From JASFBA01 sp036172265 (GTDB lineage Bacteria > Chloroflexota > Chloroflexia > DTKN01), in the NCBI GenBank assembly GCA_036172265.1, contig JASFBA010000013.1, positions 1 through 58,519 on the forward strand: DNA of 58,519 nucleotides. The letters run 5' to 3'. Each line of letters opens with the position of its first letter. Position 1 is the stretch's first letter. Below are positions 18,550-27,011 of this stretch, piece after piece. Made by a program: the position numbers and the translations under genes. A model generated the notes under the pieces. The model was not told the DNA's origin. It searched no databases and worked only from the letters and a program-made list of their open reading frames with translations.

Positions 18550-20208
18550 CTATTGCGGCAACATAGGAATCTTGATCCCCTGTTCGCGGGCCACGGCGAT
18601 GGCCTCCTCGTAGCCGGCGTCGGCATGGCGGGCCACGCCGATGCCGGGGTCGTTGGTGAGGACGCGGAGGAGTTTCCCCTCGGATTCGCGGGTCCCGTCG
18701 GCGACGATGACCATGCCGGCGTGCAAGGAGTAGCCGATGCCCACGCCGCCGCCGTGGTGAAAGGCCACCCAGGTGGCCCCGGAAGCGCAGTTCAGGAGGG
18801 CATTCAGGACCGGCCAGTCGGCGATGGCATCCGAGCCGTCGCGCATGCCCTCGGTCTCACGGTTGGGGGAGGCGACGGAGCCGGAGTCGAGGTGGTCACG
18901 GCCGATGACGATGGGGGCACTCACTCGGCCACGGCGCACGAGTTCGTTGAAGGCCAGGCCGGCCCGGGCCCGCTCCCCGTAGCCCAGCCAACAGATGCGA
19001 GCCGGAAGCCCCTGAAAGCGCACTTTCTGCTGGGCCATGCGAATCCAGCGGGCCAGGGCCCGGTCCTCGGGAAAAAGTTCCAGGATGGCCTGGTCGGTGG
19101 CGTAGAGGTCCTGGGGGTCGCCGGAGAGGGCCACCCAGCGGAAGGGACCCTTGCCCCGGCAGAAGAGCGGCCGGATAAAGGCCGGGACGAAGCCGGGGTA
19201 GTCGAAGGCGTCCTTCACCCCGGCCTGGAGGGCCTGGCCGCGCAGGTTGTTGCCGTAATCAAAGACCACCGCCCCGCGCTTCTGAAACTCCAGCATGGCC
19301 TCGACATGCTGGGCCATCGAGGCCATGGAGCGGCGAATGTACTCCTCGGGGTTTTCCCGGCGCAGACGGAGGGCCTCCTCATAGGGCAGGCCGTGCGGGA
19401 CATAGCCGTTCAGGGCATCGTGGGCCGATGTCTGGTCGGTCACCACGTCGGGGGTCACGCCGCGGACGACGAGTTCGTGGTAGACCTCGGCGGCGTTGCC
19501 CAGGAGGCCGATGGACTTGGCTTCCCCTCGGGACCGGGCCTCTTCCACCCAGCTCATCGCCTCCTCCAGATCGTCGGTGGCTACATCCAAGTAGCCGGTA
19601 TCCAGCCGGCGCTGGATGCGGTGGCGATCCACCTCGACGATAAGGCCGACGCCCTCGTTCATGGTGATGGCCAGGGGCTGGGCCCCGCCCATGCCGCCCA
19701 GGCCGGCGGTGAGGACAAACTTCCCTTTGAGGGAACCGCCAAAGTGCTGGCGGGCGAGTTCCGCCAGCGTTTCATAGGTGCCCTGGAGGATGCCCTGGGT
19801 GCCGATATAGATCCAGGAGCCGGCGGTCATCTGGCCGTACATAATGAGTCCCTGGGCCTCCAGTTCCCAGAACTTTTCCCAGGTGGCCCAGGCCGGCACG
19901 AGCACCGAGTTGGAGATAAGCACCCGGGGGGCTTCAGGGGTCGTCCGGAAGATGCCGACCGGCTTGCCCGACTGTACGAGGAGCGTCTCATCGCCTTCCA
20001 GTTCGCGGAGGGCGCGCACCAGGGCGTCGAAGCATTCCCAGTTGCGGGCAGCCTTGCCGGTGCCGCCGTAGACGATGAGTTGATCGGGGTTTTCGGCCAC
20101 TTCGGGATCGAGGTTATTCATCAGCATCCGCAGGGCCGCCTCCTGCGGCCAGCCCTTACAGGAGATAGTCGTGCCCCGGGGGGCGCGGACGATCCTTGGT
20201 CCGGACAT
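18550..20208 (-). CDS. hutU: Urocanate hydratase
   Basis: A 552-residue urocanase, which converts urocanate to imidazolonepropionate in histidine breakdown with a tightly bound NAD. Hallmarks run along the whole length: the start PRGTTISCKGW, the nucleotide-binding GGTGKAARNWE, and the highly conserved RICWLGYGERARAGL and GRDHLDSGSVASPNRETEGM blocks that hold the active-site region, then GATWVAFHHGGGVG. The length equals the family norm (about 550-560). The ATG at 20208 follows AGGAGG by 6 nt; an upstream in-frame extension runs through the divergent promoters and is not coding. No other hut gene is present nearby. Confidence 0.97.
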   Translation of the reverse strand: MSGPRIVRAPRGTTISCKGWPQEAALRMLMNNLDPEVAENPDQLIVYGGTGKAARNWECFDALVRALRELEGDETLLVQSGKPVGIFRTTPEAPRVLISNSVLVPAWATWEKFWELEAQGLIMYGQMTAGSWIYIGTQGILQGTYETLAELARQHFGGSLKGKFVLTAGLGGMGGAQPLAITMNEGVGLIVEVDRHRIQRRLDTGYLDVATDDLEEAMSWVEEARSRGEAKSIGLLGNAAEVYHELVVRGVTPDVVTDQTSAHDALNGYVPHGLPYEEALRLRRENPEEYIRRSMASMAQHVEAMLEFQKRGAVVFDYGNNLRGQALQAGVKDAFDYPGFVPAFIRPLFCRGKGPFRWVALSGDPQDLYATDQAILELFPEDRALARWIRMAQQKVRFQGLPARICWLGYGERARAGLAFNELVRRGRVSAPIVIGRDHLDSGSVASPNRETEGMRDGSDAIADWPVLNALLNCASGATWVAFHHGGGVGIGYSLHAGMVIVADGTRESEGKLLRVLTNDPGIGVARHADAGYEEAIAVAREQGIKIPMLPQ

Positions 20209-20304
20209 GGGAGACCTCCTTTCGAAACGGCGATCGATAAAATCTAAACGTGCCGGCTTTGCCCGCCGTTCCGCCGGCAAATTCGCTCGCCGGCCACCAT
20301 TTTC

Positions 20305-20333
20305 AGTATACCCGCCGGCCAGCCATAAGTCAA
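20305..20333 (-). promoter_or_regulatory. Promoter of hutU
   Basis: On the minus strand TTGACT (20333-20328) and TATACT (20310-20305) are spaced by 17 bp. Its -35 lies 2 bp from the -35 of the divergent promoter at 20336. Confidence 0.7.
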
Positions 20334-20335
20334 AT

Positions 20336-20364
20336 TTGCACAACCCGGCTCCATCTGCTACACT
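20336..20364 (+). promoter_or_regulatory. Promoter of the flippase-like gene
   Basis: TTGCAC (20336-20341) and TACACT (20359-20364) are spaced by 17 bp. Transcription would begin near 20371, about 20 nt before the start codon at 20393. Confidence 0.7.
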
Positions 20365-20392
20365 ACCCCACAAAACGATGCCTGGAGGTCGG

Positions 20393-21373
20393 ATGTTCCG
20401 CTGGCAAACGCTTCGCCGCCAACTGCTCATCTTCCTGGGCCTGGGCCTGCTCGTCTTCCTAGGCCTGGCCATCTGGGGGGGCATCCGCGAGGTCTGGGCC
20501 ACCTTCCTGGGCTTTTTCTGGGCCTATATGCCGCTGGCCCTCTCCCTCACCGCCCTAAATTACGTCCTGCGCTGGTGGAAATGGCACTACTACCTGCGGC
20601 ATCTCGGCATCCGGAACGTGGGTGTGGGCGACAGCGCCCTCCTCTTCACCGCCGGGATGACGATGGCCGTCACTCCGGGGAAAATGGGCGAGGTGTTCAA
20701 ATCGTACCTCCTCAAGGAACTGAACGGCACGCCGATGAGCCTTTCTGCGCCCATCGTGGTGGCCGAGCGGCTGACCGATGGGCTGGGGATGCTCCTCATT
20801 GCCGGAGTAGGTCTGACCCGCTACTCCTACGGCTGGCCCGTCTTTGCCCTGCTCCTTTTCCTGGCCGGCCTCTTCATCGCCCTGGCCCAGAACCGCCCTC
20901 TAGCCCTGCGCCTTCTGGGCCGAATCGAACGTTTCCGTTTCGGCCGCCGCTTCGGCGGTCCCCTGCGCACCCTTTACGAAAGCACCTACCATCTGCTGGG
21001 TTGGAAGCCGCTCCTCTGGATGACTGCCCAGAGCGCCGTTTCCTGGTTTGGCGAATGTGCTGCCTTCTATTACGTCCTGCTCGGCCTGGGCGCGCCGGCC
21101 GGTCCCGACCTCCTTCTCCAGGCCTCTTTCATCTTTGCCGCCGGCACCCTCCTCGGCCTGGTCTCTTTCCTCCCTGGCGGCCTGGTAGTCACCGACATAA
21201 GTTACGCCGGCCTCCTGGCCACGATGGGGGTTTTCCGCAACCTGGGCGCTCAGGCCGAGGCCGCCGCTGCCACCGCCTCCTTCCTCATCCGCCTCTTCAC
21301 CCTCTGGTTCGGCGTGGGATTGGGAGTGCTGGCCCTTTTCCTCCTTACTCGTAGACTACCCGTTGATCGCTGA
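20393..21373 (+). CDS. Lysylphosphatidylglycerol synthase TM region / UPF0104 flippase-like membrane protein
   Basis: A 326-residue integral membrane protein with about eight predicted helices, of the YbhN/AglD/MprF-N family. Characteristic residues include the block TPGKMGEVFKSYLL (about residues 97-110) and the late FLPGGLVVTD motif. Family members are thought to move or bind lipid-linked substrates; the substrate here is unknown. The ATG at 20393 follows GGAGG by 4 nt, and an ATG 15 nt upstream lacks such a site. It is divergent from hutU and convergent with the cysK-cysE operon. Confidence 0.85.
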   Translation: MFRWQTLRRQLLIFLGLGLLVFLGLAIWGGIREVWATFLGFFWAYMPLALSLTALNYVLRWWKWHYYLRHLGIRNVGVGDSALLFTAGMTMAVTPGKMGEVFKSYLLKELNGTPMSLSAPIVVAERLTDGLGMLLIAGVGLTRYSYGWPVFALLLFLAGLFIALAQNRPLALRLLGRIERFRFGRRFGGPLRTLYESTYHLLGWKPLLWMTAQSAVSWFGECAAFYYVLLGLGAPAGPDLLLQASFIFAAGTLLGLVSFLPGGLVVTDISYAGLLATMGVFRNLGAQAEAAAATASFLIRLFTLWFGVGLGVLALFLLTRRLPVDR

Positions 21374-21470
21374 TCGTTCCAACTTTGGCCTCCCAGTCCT
21401 GCATCCTGAGCCCTCGCTCCTTTTCACAAATGCGCGGCGCAGTGAACTTTTGGGAGGAAATGTGGCACGA

Positions 21471-21599
21471 CACGGATTTCCACGGATTACACGGAAGGGG
21501 GGTCAGGGGCGTCGTGGGGCCCCGGTTCGGCCGGCGGGCAGACGTCCGGCTTGGCCGAAGTCACACTTTACGGATTTCCACCGATTACACGGATGGGGG
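21471..21599. repeat. Two diverged tandem copies of a ~99-bp unit starting CGGATTTCCACGGATTACACGG
   Basis: The core CGGATTTCCACxGATTACACGGA occurs at 21472 and again at 21571, 99 bp apart. The bases after each core are also related (GGGG-rich, then CCxxGTTCGGCxGG). The element fills the 294-bp convergent gap between the flippase-like gene and the acetyltransferase gene. Confidence 0.6.
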
Positions 21600-21667
21600 C
21601 CCGGGGGCATTGTGGGGAGAGGCCCAGTTCGGCTGGAGACATCCTCCCCGATGGGACGGGAGGGCTA

Positions 21668-22609
21668 TCAAGTGGACGGCCAGTGCCAGGGCTCGTCCAA
21701 CAGGCGCACCTCCACCGTCTCGATGCCGTCCAAGCCGCGCAGGGCCCGGCGCACCTGTTCGGTGAGATAGCCGGCCAGGGGACAAGTAGGGCTGGTGAGC
21801 ACCATATACACCTCGGCCCGCTTCCCCTCCACCCGAACGTCGCGAATTAGCCCCATCTCCACCAGGTTGAACCCGACCTCGGGGTCGGAGATGCCGCGCA
21901 GGGCATCCCAGGCCCGGGCCCGGACCTCCTCCGGCGGGGAAGGGGGAGAAGGGGGCGGGGCACCGGCTAGGGCTTCTTCCAGGGCGCGCACCCGCTCCTC
22001 CAGTCGGCTGTAGCGCTCCAGGACCTGGCCGAGGGCCTGCATCACCGGGTCGGGCAGGCGACCGTGCTCCAGGTAGCCGGTGAGGTCGGCCGGCTCCCGG
22101 GGGCCGGCCAGGCGGGCCGGCACCCCTACCACCGTGGCCCCCGCCGGGACCGATTTCACCACCACCGAACCGGCCCCGATGCGGGCATCGTCCCCCACGG
22201 TGATCGGCCCCAGGAGGATGGCCCCGGCCCCGATGACCACCCGGTTCCCCACCGTCGGATGCCGCTTGGTCTTCTGGAGGCTGGTCCCGCCCAGGACGAC
22301 CCCCTGATAGAGGAGCACATCGTCGCCCAGTTCGGCCGTCTCCCCGATGACCACCCCCATGCCGTGGTCAATAAAGCAGCGCCGGCCGATTTTGGCACCG
22401 GGATGGATCTCCACGCCGGTCAGGAAACGGTTGATGTGGGAGAGCAGACGGCCCAGGAACTTGAAACCGCGCCGCCAGAGAAAATGGGCCAGGCGGTGCA
22501 GCCAGATGGCGTGCAGGCCCGGATAGGTAAAAAGGACCTCCCAAACCGTGCGGGCGGCAGGGTCTTTGGCAAAGACGGTGGCGATGTCCTCACGCAGGGT
22601 ACGGAACAT
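21668..22609 (-). CDS. cysE: Serine O-acetyltransferase fused to a MIP18/DUF59 domain
   Basis: A 313-residue fusion. Residues 1-180 are an EpsC-type serine acetyltransferase: a helical start, then left-handed hexapeptide repeats (GVEIHPGAKIGRRCFIDHGMGVVIGE) with the catalytic HGMG and the GTSLQKTKRHPTVG loop. After a Pro-rich linker, residues about 232-313 are a MIP18 family (DUF59) domain with SDPE, the conserved Cys in TSPTCPLA and the closing WHWP. The first part makes O-acetylserine for the cysK product encoded 16 nt upstream. The tail belongs to a family acting in iron-sulfur cluster assembly. I start at the ATG at 22609; a TTG 27 nt upstream overlaps the cysK stop. Confidence 0.93.
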   Translation of the reverse strand: MFRTLREDIATVFAKDPAARTVWEVLFTYPGLHAIWLHRLAHFLWRRGFKFLGRLLSHINRFLTGVEIHPGAKIGRRCFIDHGMGVVIGETAELGDDVLLYQGVVLGGTSLQKTKRHPTVGNRVVIGAGAILLGPITVGDDARIGAGSVVVKSVPAGATVVGVPARLAGPREPADLTGYLEHGRLPDPVMQALGQVLERYSRLEERVRALEEALAGAPPPSPPSPPEEVRARAWDALRGISDPEVGFNLVEMGLIRDVRVEGKRAEVYMVLTSPTCPLAGYLTEQVRRALRGLDGIETVEVRLLDEPWHWPST

Positions 22610-22625
22610 TTCACACCCCTGGGGA

Positions 22626-23552
22626 CTAATCCCCAAAAAGATCGGTGCTCAGGTAACGCTCCCCGGTATCGGGGAGGACGACGACAATGCAGGCCCCCTT
22701 GTTTTCCGGCCGGCCGGCCACCTGAAGAGCAGCATGCGCCGCTGCCCCGGAGGAGATGCCGCCGAGGATGCCCTCCTCGCGGGCCAGGCGGCGAGCCATG
22801 GCGATGGCCTCTTCATCCTGGACCTGGATGATCTCGTCCACCAGGTCCAGGCGCAACACTTCGGGCACAAAACCGGCCCCGATGCCCTGAATCCGGTGGG
22901 GGCCGCGCTGTCCTCCCGAAAGGACCGGGGAACGGGCCGGCTCCACGGCAATCGCCCGGAAGGAGGGCTTACGCGCCTTGATGACCTCGGCCACGCCGGT
23001 GATCGTCCCTCCTGTGCCCACGCCGGCCACCAGGATGTCCACCTGGCCGTCGGTATCGCGCCAGATCTCCTCAGCAGTGGTGCGGCGGTGGACGGCAGGA
23101 TTGGCCGGATTGCGAAACTGCTGGGGGATGAAGTAACGCGGGTCCTGGGCGGCCAGTTCCTCCGCCTTGCGCACGGCTCCGGGCATTCCCTCGGCTCCAG
23201 GGGTCAGGATGAGTTCGGCCCCCAAAGCCCGAAGTAGCCGGCGACGTTCCAGGCTCATCGTCTCCGGCATCGTCAGCACCAGGCGGTAGCCGCGGGCAGC
23301 GCAGACCATAGCCAGGGCGATGCCGGTGTTTCCGCTGGTCGGCTCCAGGAAGATCGTGTCGGGGCCGATAAGGCCGGCCTGTTCGGCGGCCTCGATCATG
23401 CTCAGCCCAATGCGGTCCTTCACGCTGGAACAGGGGTTGAAAGACTCCAATTTGGCCAAAACGGTGGCTCCAAGCCCCTGGGTAACCCGGTTCAGCCGCA
23501 CCAGGGGGGTGTTGCCGATTGTTTCGGTGATGTCGTTGTAAATTCGGCCCAT
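22626..23552 (-). CDS. cysK: Cysteine synthase (O-acetylserine sulfhydrylase)
   Basis: A 308-residue PLP enzyme joining O-acetylserine with sulfide. The PLP lysine lies in NPCSSVKDRIG (about residue 43), the substrate loop is PTSGNTG and the phosphate-binding loop GVGTGGTITG. The length matches the family. The ATG at 23552 has GGAGG upstream; an extension further 5' is not supported. It forms a two-gene cysteine operon with the acetyltransferase fusion. No promoter was recognised in front. Confidence 0.96.
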   Translation of the reverse strand: MGRIYNDITETIGNTPLVRLNRVTQGLGATVLAKLESFNPCSSVKDRIGLSMIEAAEQAGLIGPDTIFLEPTSGNTGIALAMVCAARGYRLVLTMPETMSLERRRLLRALGAELILTPGAEGMPGAVRKAEELAAQDPRYFIPQQFRNPANPAVHRRTTAEEIWRDTDGQVDILVAGVGTGGTITGVAEVIKARKPSFRAIAVEPARSPVLSGGQRGPHRIQGIGAGFVPEVLRLDLVDEIIQVQDEEAIAMARRLAREEGILGGISSGAAAHAALQVAGRPENKGACIVVVLPDTGERYLSTDLFGD

Positions 23553-23608
23553 CGTTTTCCTCCGTTGAAACAGAACATATCCCCAAAACCGCCGGATCAG
23601 CGGAGACA

Positions 23609-23625
23609 ACGCCTTCGCCTACCCG
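23609..23625. repeat. Half copy of the GGGTAGGCGAAGGC element
   Basis: ACGCCTTCGCCTACCCG matches one arm of the palindromes at 7178, 9455 and 44238. The other arm is not present. Confidence 0.45.
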
Positions 23626-23646
23626 ATGATAGTTTGCGGCGCTACC

Positions 23647-23800
23647 GGTCGAGCAGCACCGTTGCCTCGGAATCGGTAAGCCATGTTGCCTTCGGACAAG
23701 CGGCGGGCGTATCGAGACCCGGCCACCGCCCACACGATCAGAAACGGCACTCGTGCCGGCCTCGATACGCGCCCTCGCTGCACTCGGGCGCTACTCGACC
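23647..23800. repeat. 154-bp nested inverted-repeat element (GGTCGAGxAGC / GCGTATCGAG type)
   Basis: Outer arms GGTCGAGCAGC (23647-23657) and GCTACTCGACC (23790-23800) match at 10 of 11 positions. Inner arms GCGTATCGAG (23707-23716) and CTCGATACGC (23761-23770) are perfect. No open reading frame in it looks real. It fills most of the 310-bp gap between cysK and the phosphodiesterase gene. Confidence 0.6.
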
Positions 23801-23834
23801 GGGTCGCTCCACCAGGTCAGGTTGTACGATTAGC

Positions 23835-23862
23835 AAGGGGCGAGTTCAGAAGCCGCCCCTGC
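23835..23862 (-). repeat. Palindromic repeat directly after the phosphodiesterase stop
   Basis: AGGGGCGAGTTC and GAAGCCGCCCCT-like arms form a stem-loop of the 7221/11877 family. It abuts the stop codon at 23863, suggesting a 3'-end role for the minus-strand operon. Confidence 0.55.
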
Positions 23863-25590
23863 TTAGCGCCGGCGCAGCCGGTCGGCCAGGAAGAAGAGGC
23901 GCGAAACCCCCAGCGCCAGCCAGGGGAAAAGGAAGCCGGCCAACCCCACGCCGAACAACGCCAAGAGGTCCAGATAGTATTTGAAGCCCCAGGTCAGGTC
24001 GGGCAGGTGCCAGGTCATCACCGGGCCAAAGAGCCAGGCAAAGAGCCCTAACTGGAGCAGGTAGCCCCAGGCGACGAAGAGGGCGCTCCCGTTGGCCCCC
24101 CAGACCACTTCCTGCCACGGCCGGCGCCGCCAGACGATTCCGGCGATCAGCGCCGTGACCAGCATGACGATGAGGCCGTCTATCGTTCGACCGAAGAAAA
24201 AGGCCTTTTCGCTCAACCCGGCAATGGCGGTGAAGGAGACGGTGTAGCCGCGCACCAGGAAGTAAAGAACCTGGTAGAGGGCGAAGAAGGAGAGCGCCAC
24301 CAGGAAGGGCCGGAGAAGTTCAGAGCGCGGCCGATACAGGCCAACGTACAGGGCCAGCCCCAGGAGCGGCACCAGGAAATAGGGCAGGCGCACCAGCCGC
24401 TCCTGCCAAAGGCGGTTAGCGACGGCGCGGGCCACGGCCTCGTCCAGCCGGCCCAGGTATTCCTGTACCGTTTTCTCCACCTGTCCGTAGTCGCCCGCGG
24501 CCAGAGCGGCGCGGGCGGCATCCAGGCCGTCCACCTCCAGGGAAGCCCCCTGCCCCTTCAGGTAGGCGGTGTAGAGCGCCTCCTGCTGCTCTCCCAGGGC
24601 CAGGGCCTTTTCCGCCCGCACCTGCGGCGTCAATGCGAGGGCGTCCAGGCGGGTACGTCCCTGGCTATGGGCCGGGATGGGCAGGCCCAGCAGGGCGGCG
24701 ACGGTGGGAACCAGGTCGGCCTGGCCTCCCTGGGGGTAGACGCCCGGGGCAATCCCCCGGCCGACCATCACCAGGGGGATGCGCCGCACCTCCATCTCCC
24801 CGCCGCCGTGGCCGCCGCCGGCGCTGCCCCAGGCCGCGCTCATGCCGTGGTCGGCGGTCAGGATGAGGGTATCGCGGCTCCAGTCCAGGGCCTGGGCGAT
24901 GGCGGCGATCTGTTCGTCCACGTGGAGGGCAGCCTGGAGGTATTCCGGGCCGGTGCCTCCGGAGACATGGCCGGCCTCGTCGGTTTCTCCGAAGTGGACG
25001 TAGAGGAGGGCGACGTCAGTTTCCTCAATCAGCCGGACGGCTTCTCTGCCGATGGCCGGGGTGGTCCAGGCCATGGCCGCCGGATCGTGGCCTTCGCCGG
25101 ACCAGGTGACCGTGTAGACGTGGGTGACCCAGGGGCCGTAGAGGCCGTCCCAGCCGCCCATCGTGCTCAAAGCGGTGGAGAGGCCGGCCTCCCGAGCCCG
25201 GGCGAAGAGGCTATCCACCCGTACCGCGCCCTTGTACCAGTTGGTCGTCACCCCGCTGAAGTCGGGGTAAGTCCCAGTGCCCAGTACGGTATAGCCAGGT
25301 AAAGAGAGGGAAGGGACCTGAGTCAGGGAGGGCAGATCCGCCCCCCGTTCGCGCAGCCGCTGAAAGTTCGGCATCTGGTGGGAAGTGTCTTCCCGCAGGC
25401 CGTCCACCACCACAACGACGACGCGCTGGGCGATAGGCGTGGTGGCCCGGCCGGCCGGGATCTCCCCCAGCGCCGGACCGGGATATTGCATAAAGGTGTC
25501 GAAGGAGAAGTTGGCCAGTTGATAGGCTCCAAAGCCCAGCCCCAGCATCAGGAGCGGGATAAGCAGGATGCGCAGCAACCGCCGAACCAT
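23863..25590 (-). CDS. Membrane-bound type I phosphodiesterase / alkaline-phosphatase-superfamily protein
   Basis: A 575-residue protein. A membrane anchor (about residues 5-27) is followed by an alkaline-phosphatase-superfamily domain (about 55-325): metal ligand Asp in VVVVDGLRED, the nucleophile region SLPGYTVLGTG, and the later metal sites YVHFGETDEAGH and LTADHGM. The C-terminal 200 residues carry about five membrane helices. The layout resembles GPI-ethanolaminephosphate-transferase-like and sulfatase-like membrane hydrolases. The substrate is not evident; a lipid or glycan phospho-ester is plausible. The ATG at 25590 has AGGAGG upstream. Confidence 0.85.
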   Translation of the reverse strand: MVRRLLRILLIPLLMLGLGFGAYQLANFSFDTFMQYPGPALGEIPAGRATTPIAQRVVVVVVDGLREDTSHQMPNFQRLRERGADLPSLTQVPSLSLPGYTVLGTGTYPDFSGVTTNWYKGAVRVDSLFARAREAGLSTALSTMGGWDGLYGPWVTHVYTVTWSGEGHDPAAMAWTTPAIGREAVRLIEETDVALLYVHFGETDEAGHVSGGTGPEYLQAALHVDEQIAAIAQALDWSRDTLILTADHGMSAAWGSAGGGHGGGEMEVRRIPLVMVGRGIAPGVYPQGGQADLVPTVAALLGLPIPAHSQGRTRLDALALTPQVRAEKALALGEQQEALYTAYLKGQGASLEVDGLDAARAALAAGDYGQVEKTVQEYLGRLDEAVARAVANRLWQERLVRLPYFLVPLLGLALYVGLYRPRSELLRPFLVALSFFALYQVLYFLVRGYTVSFTAIAGLSEKAFFFGRTIDGLIVMLVTALIAGIVWRRRPWQEVVWGANGSALFVAWGYLLQLGLFAWLFGPVMTWHLPDLTWGFKYYLDLLALFGVGLAGFLFPWLALGVSRLFFLADRLRRR

Positions 25591-25605
25591 CGTGCCTCCT
25601 TACTT

Positions 25606-25630
25606 AGGACAACTCCTGCGGAGTGGTCCT
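25606..25630 (-). repeat. Palindrome AGGACAACTCC-TGC-GGAGTGGTCCT
   Basis: Two 11-bp arms (one mismatch) lie within the 41-bp gap between the CpXC gene stop (25632) and the phosphodiesterase start. A second copy is at 39813. Position suggests an intercistronic stem-loop. Confidence 0.6.
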
Positions 25631-25631
25631 A

Positions 25632-27002
25632 CTACGAACTCATGAGCCCAGCCCCACGCCCCAGCCAACCCTCGACCCGGTCGGCCAGTTCGCGCAGCCG
25701 GGCGGCCGATTCGGCCTTTTCGCGGGCCACATCCTCGGCCAAGTCACGCATCAGAGCGACCAGGTCCTCGTCTACTTGGGCCTTGTTCTCCTCCAGGAGA
25801 GTTTCCACCTCCTTATCGTTTTCGGCATCTAAGAGGCTCCGAATCAGGCGTATCTCGGGAGGCAGTTTCTCCTGGGCCACCTCGAGGACCAGCATGCCCA
25901 GGTCCTGCAACCGTCGGTAGACCTCCTGGTGGCCGGTTTCCTGCGCAGCCTGAAGGTTGGCCCCCAGGACGATGAAGAAGGCGTCGTCAAAATCGGCCAG
26001 ATGCTCCCGGATAAAGGCCTCCGGTTCGGGGGAGCGAAGGAGTCCCCGCAGGAGGTCGGCCGCCTGCTCCAAGGCAGCCCGGGCTTCCTGGTCCACCCGT
26101 TGGCTCAGTTCCAGGAGGGTCTCGCGCAGCATCCGCAGACGGCCGGCCTCCTCCTCCCGCCCCTCCTGTTCGGCCGATTCCAAGCGGCTGGTCAGTTCCT
26201 GGAAAAAGGTATAATCCACCGTCGAGCGGTGGTAGACCAGGAGCCGGCCGACTTCCTCCGGCGAGGAGGCGGCCAGCATCTTTTCCAGGAGGGCCTGGCG
26301 GGAAATAGACGGGCGGGATGGCGGCCCCACCAGGACCTGGGCCGCCAGTCGGCGGCCGTAGGTGCTCTGCTCCAGGAGCCGACCCCGGAGTTCTTTCAGT
26401 GCCAGAACTTGTTCCTCCTCCCCATCCTGCCGGCTGGCTTCGATATAGGCCTCCAGGACGACGAAGAATTCCTCGTCCAGACGGCTGTCCACTTCGGCCA
26501 CCAGGTCCTGGAAGGCTTCTTTGTCGGGCAGAACGGCCATCAGCCGGTCCAGGACCTCCAGGTGAGCCCGCTGGGCGGCCATCATCTCCGGGGTGATTCC
26601 CTCGGCCTGAAGGATGGCTTCCAGGAGGCCCTGATAACTCAGGAGCACTTTGGGCACCAGGAGGTAGGCCTTTCGCTCCTCCGGGGGGAGGTAGGAGAGG
26701 ATCAGGTTGGTCAGGCCGCCGATGACACGCTGCTGGTCCTGGTCGTCCAACTGGGTCTCCGGCGGGATAAAGGCCAGGAGGAGTTGCTTCTGGGGATCGT
26801 GATAAAGGAGAGGGGCGGCGATCACCCCCTCACCGCCGCAAGAGGGGCAGCGGGCCACGTTAAGGCGGCCGCGCAGAAGTTTGGACTTGAGTTTGGGGTT
26901 AACTCCTACGTCCACCAGGTTATAGACCTCGGCCTGGATGGAAGCGCCGCAGAGCGGACAGGTCAGGCTTACCATCTGGGGAAACATCCCGGGTATCCTC
27001 AT
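25632..27002 (-). CDS. CpXC-domain protein
   Basis: A 456-residue soluble protein. Residues 8-130 match the CpXC domain pattern, with a zinc-ribbon-like pair CPLCGAS and CPSCGGEG and the typical PLLYHDPQKQLLLAFIPPE. The rest is Glu/Leu-rich and helical, with at least three related blocks of the type DEEFFVVLEAYIEASRQDG / DDAFFIVLGANLQAAQETG, so it contains internal repeats. The function is unknown. The ATG at 27002 lies 9 nt after the stop of the preceding gene, so the two are coupled. Confidence 0.8.
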   Translation of the reverse strand: MRIPGMFPQMVSLTCPLCGASIQAEVYNLVDVGVNPKLKSKLLRGRLNVARCPSCGGEGVIAAPLLYHDPQKQLLLAFIPPETQLDDQDQQRVIGGLTNLILSYLPPEERKAYLLVPKVLLSYQGLLEAILQAEGITPEMMAAQRAHLEVLDRLMAVLPDKEAFQDLVAEVDSRLDEEFFVVLEAYIEASRQDGEEEQVLALKELRGRLLEQSTYGRRLAAQVLVGPPSRPSISRQALLEKMLAASSPEEVGRLLVYHRSTVDYTFFQELTSRLESAEQEGREEEAGRLRMLRETLLELSQRVDQEARAALEQAADLLRGLLRSPEPEAFIREHLADFDDAFFIVLGANLQAAQETGHQEVYRRLQDLGMLVLEVAQEKLPPEIRLIRSLLDAENDKEVETLLEENKAQVDEDLVALMRDLAEDVAREKAESAARLRELADRVEGWLGRGAGLMSS

Positions 27003-27011
27003 TTTATTTCC

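Noticed and set aside
20209..20502. N-terminal extension of urocanase
   Set aside because: It crosses two promoters and lacks family similarity; the ATG at 20208 has AGGAGG and gives the standard length.
21471..21599. CRISPR-like direct repeats
   Set aside because: Only two diverged copies at 99-bp spacing, and the spacer portion is itself related between copies.
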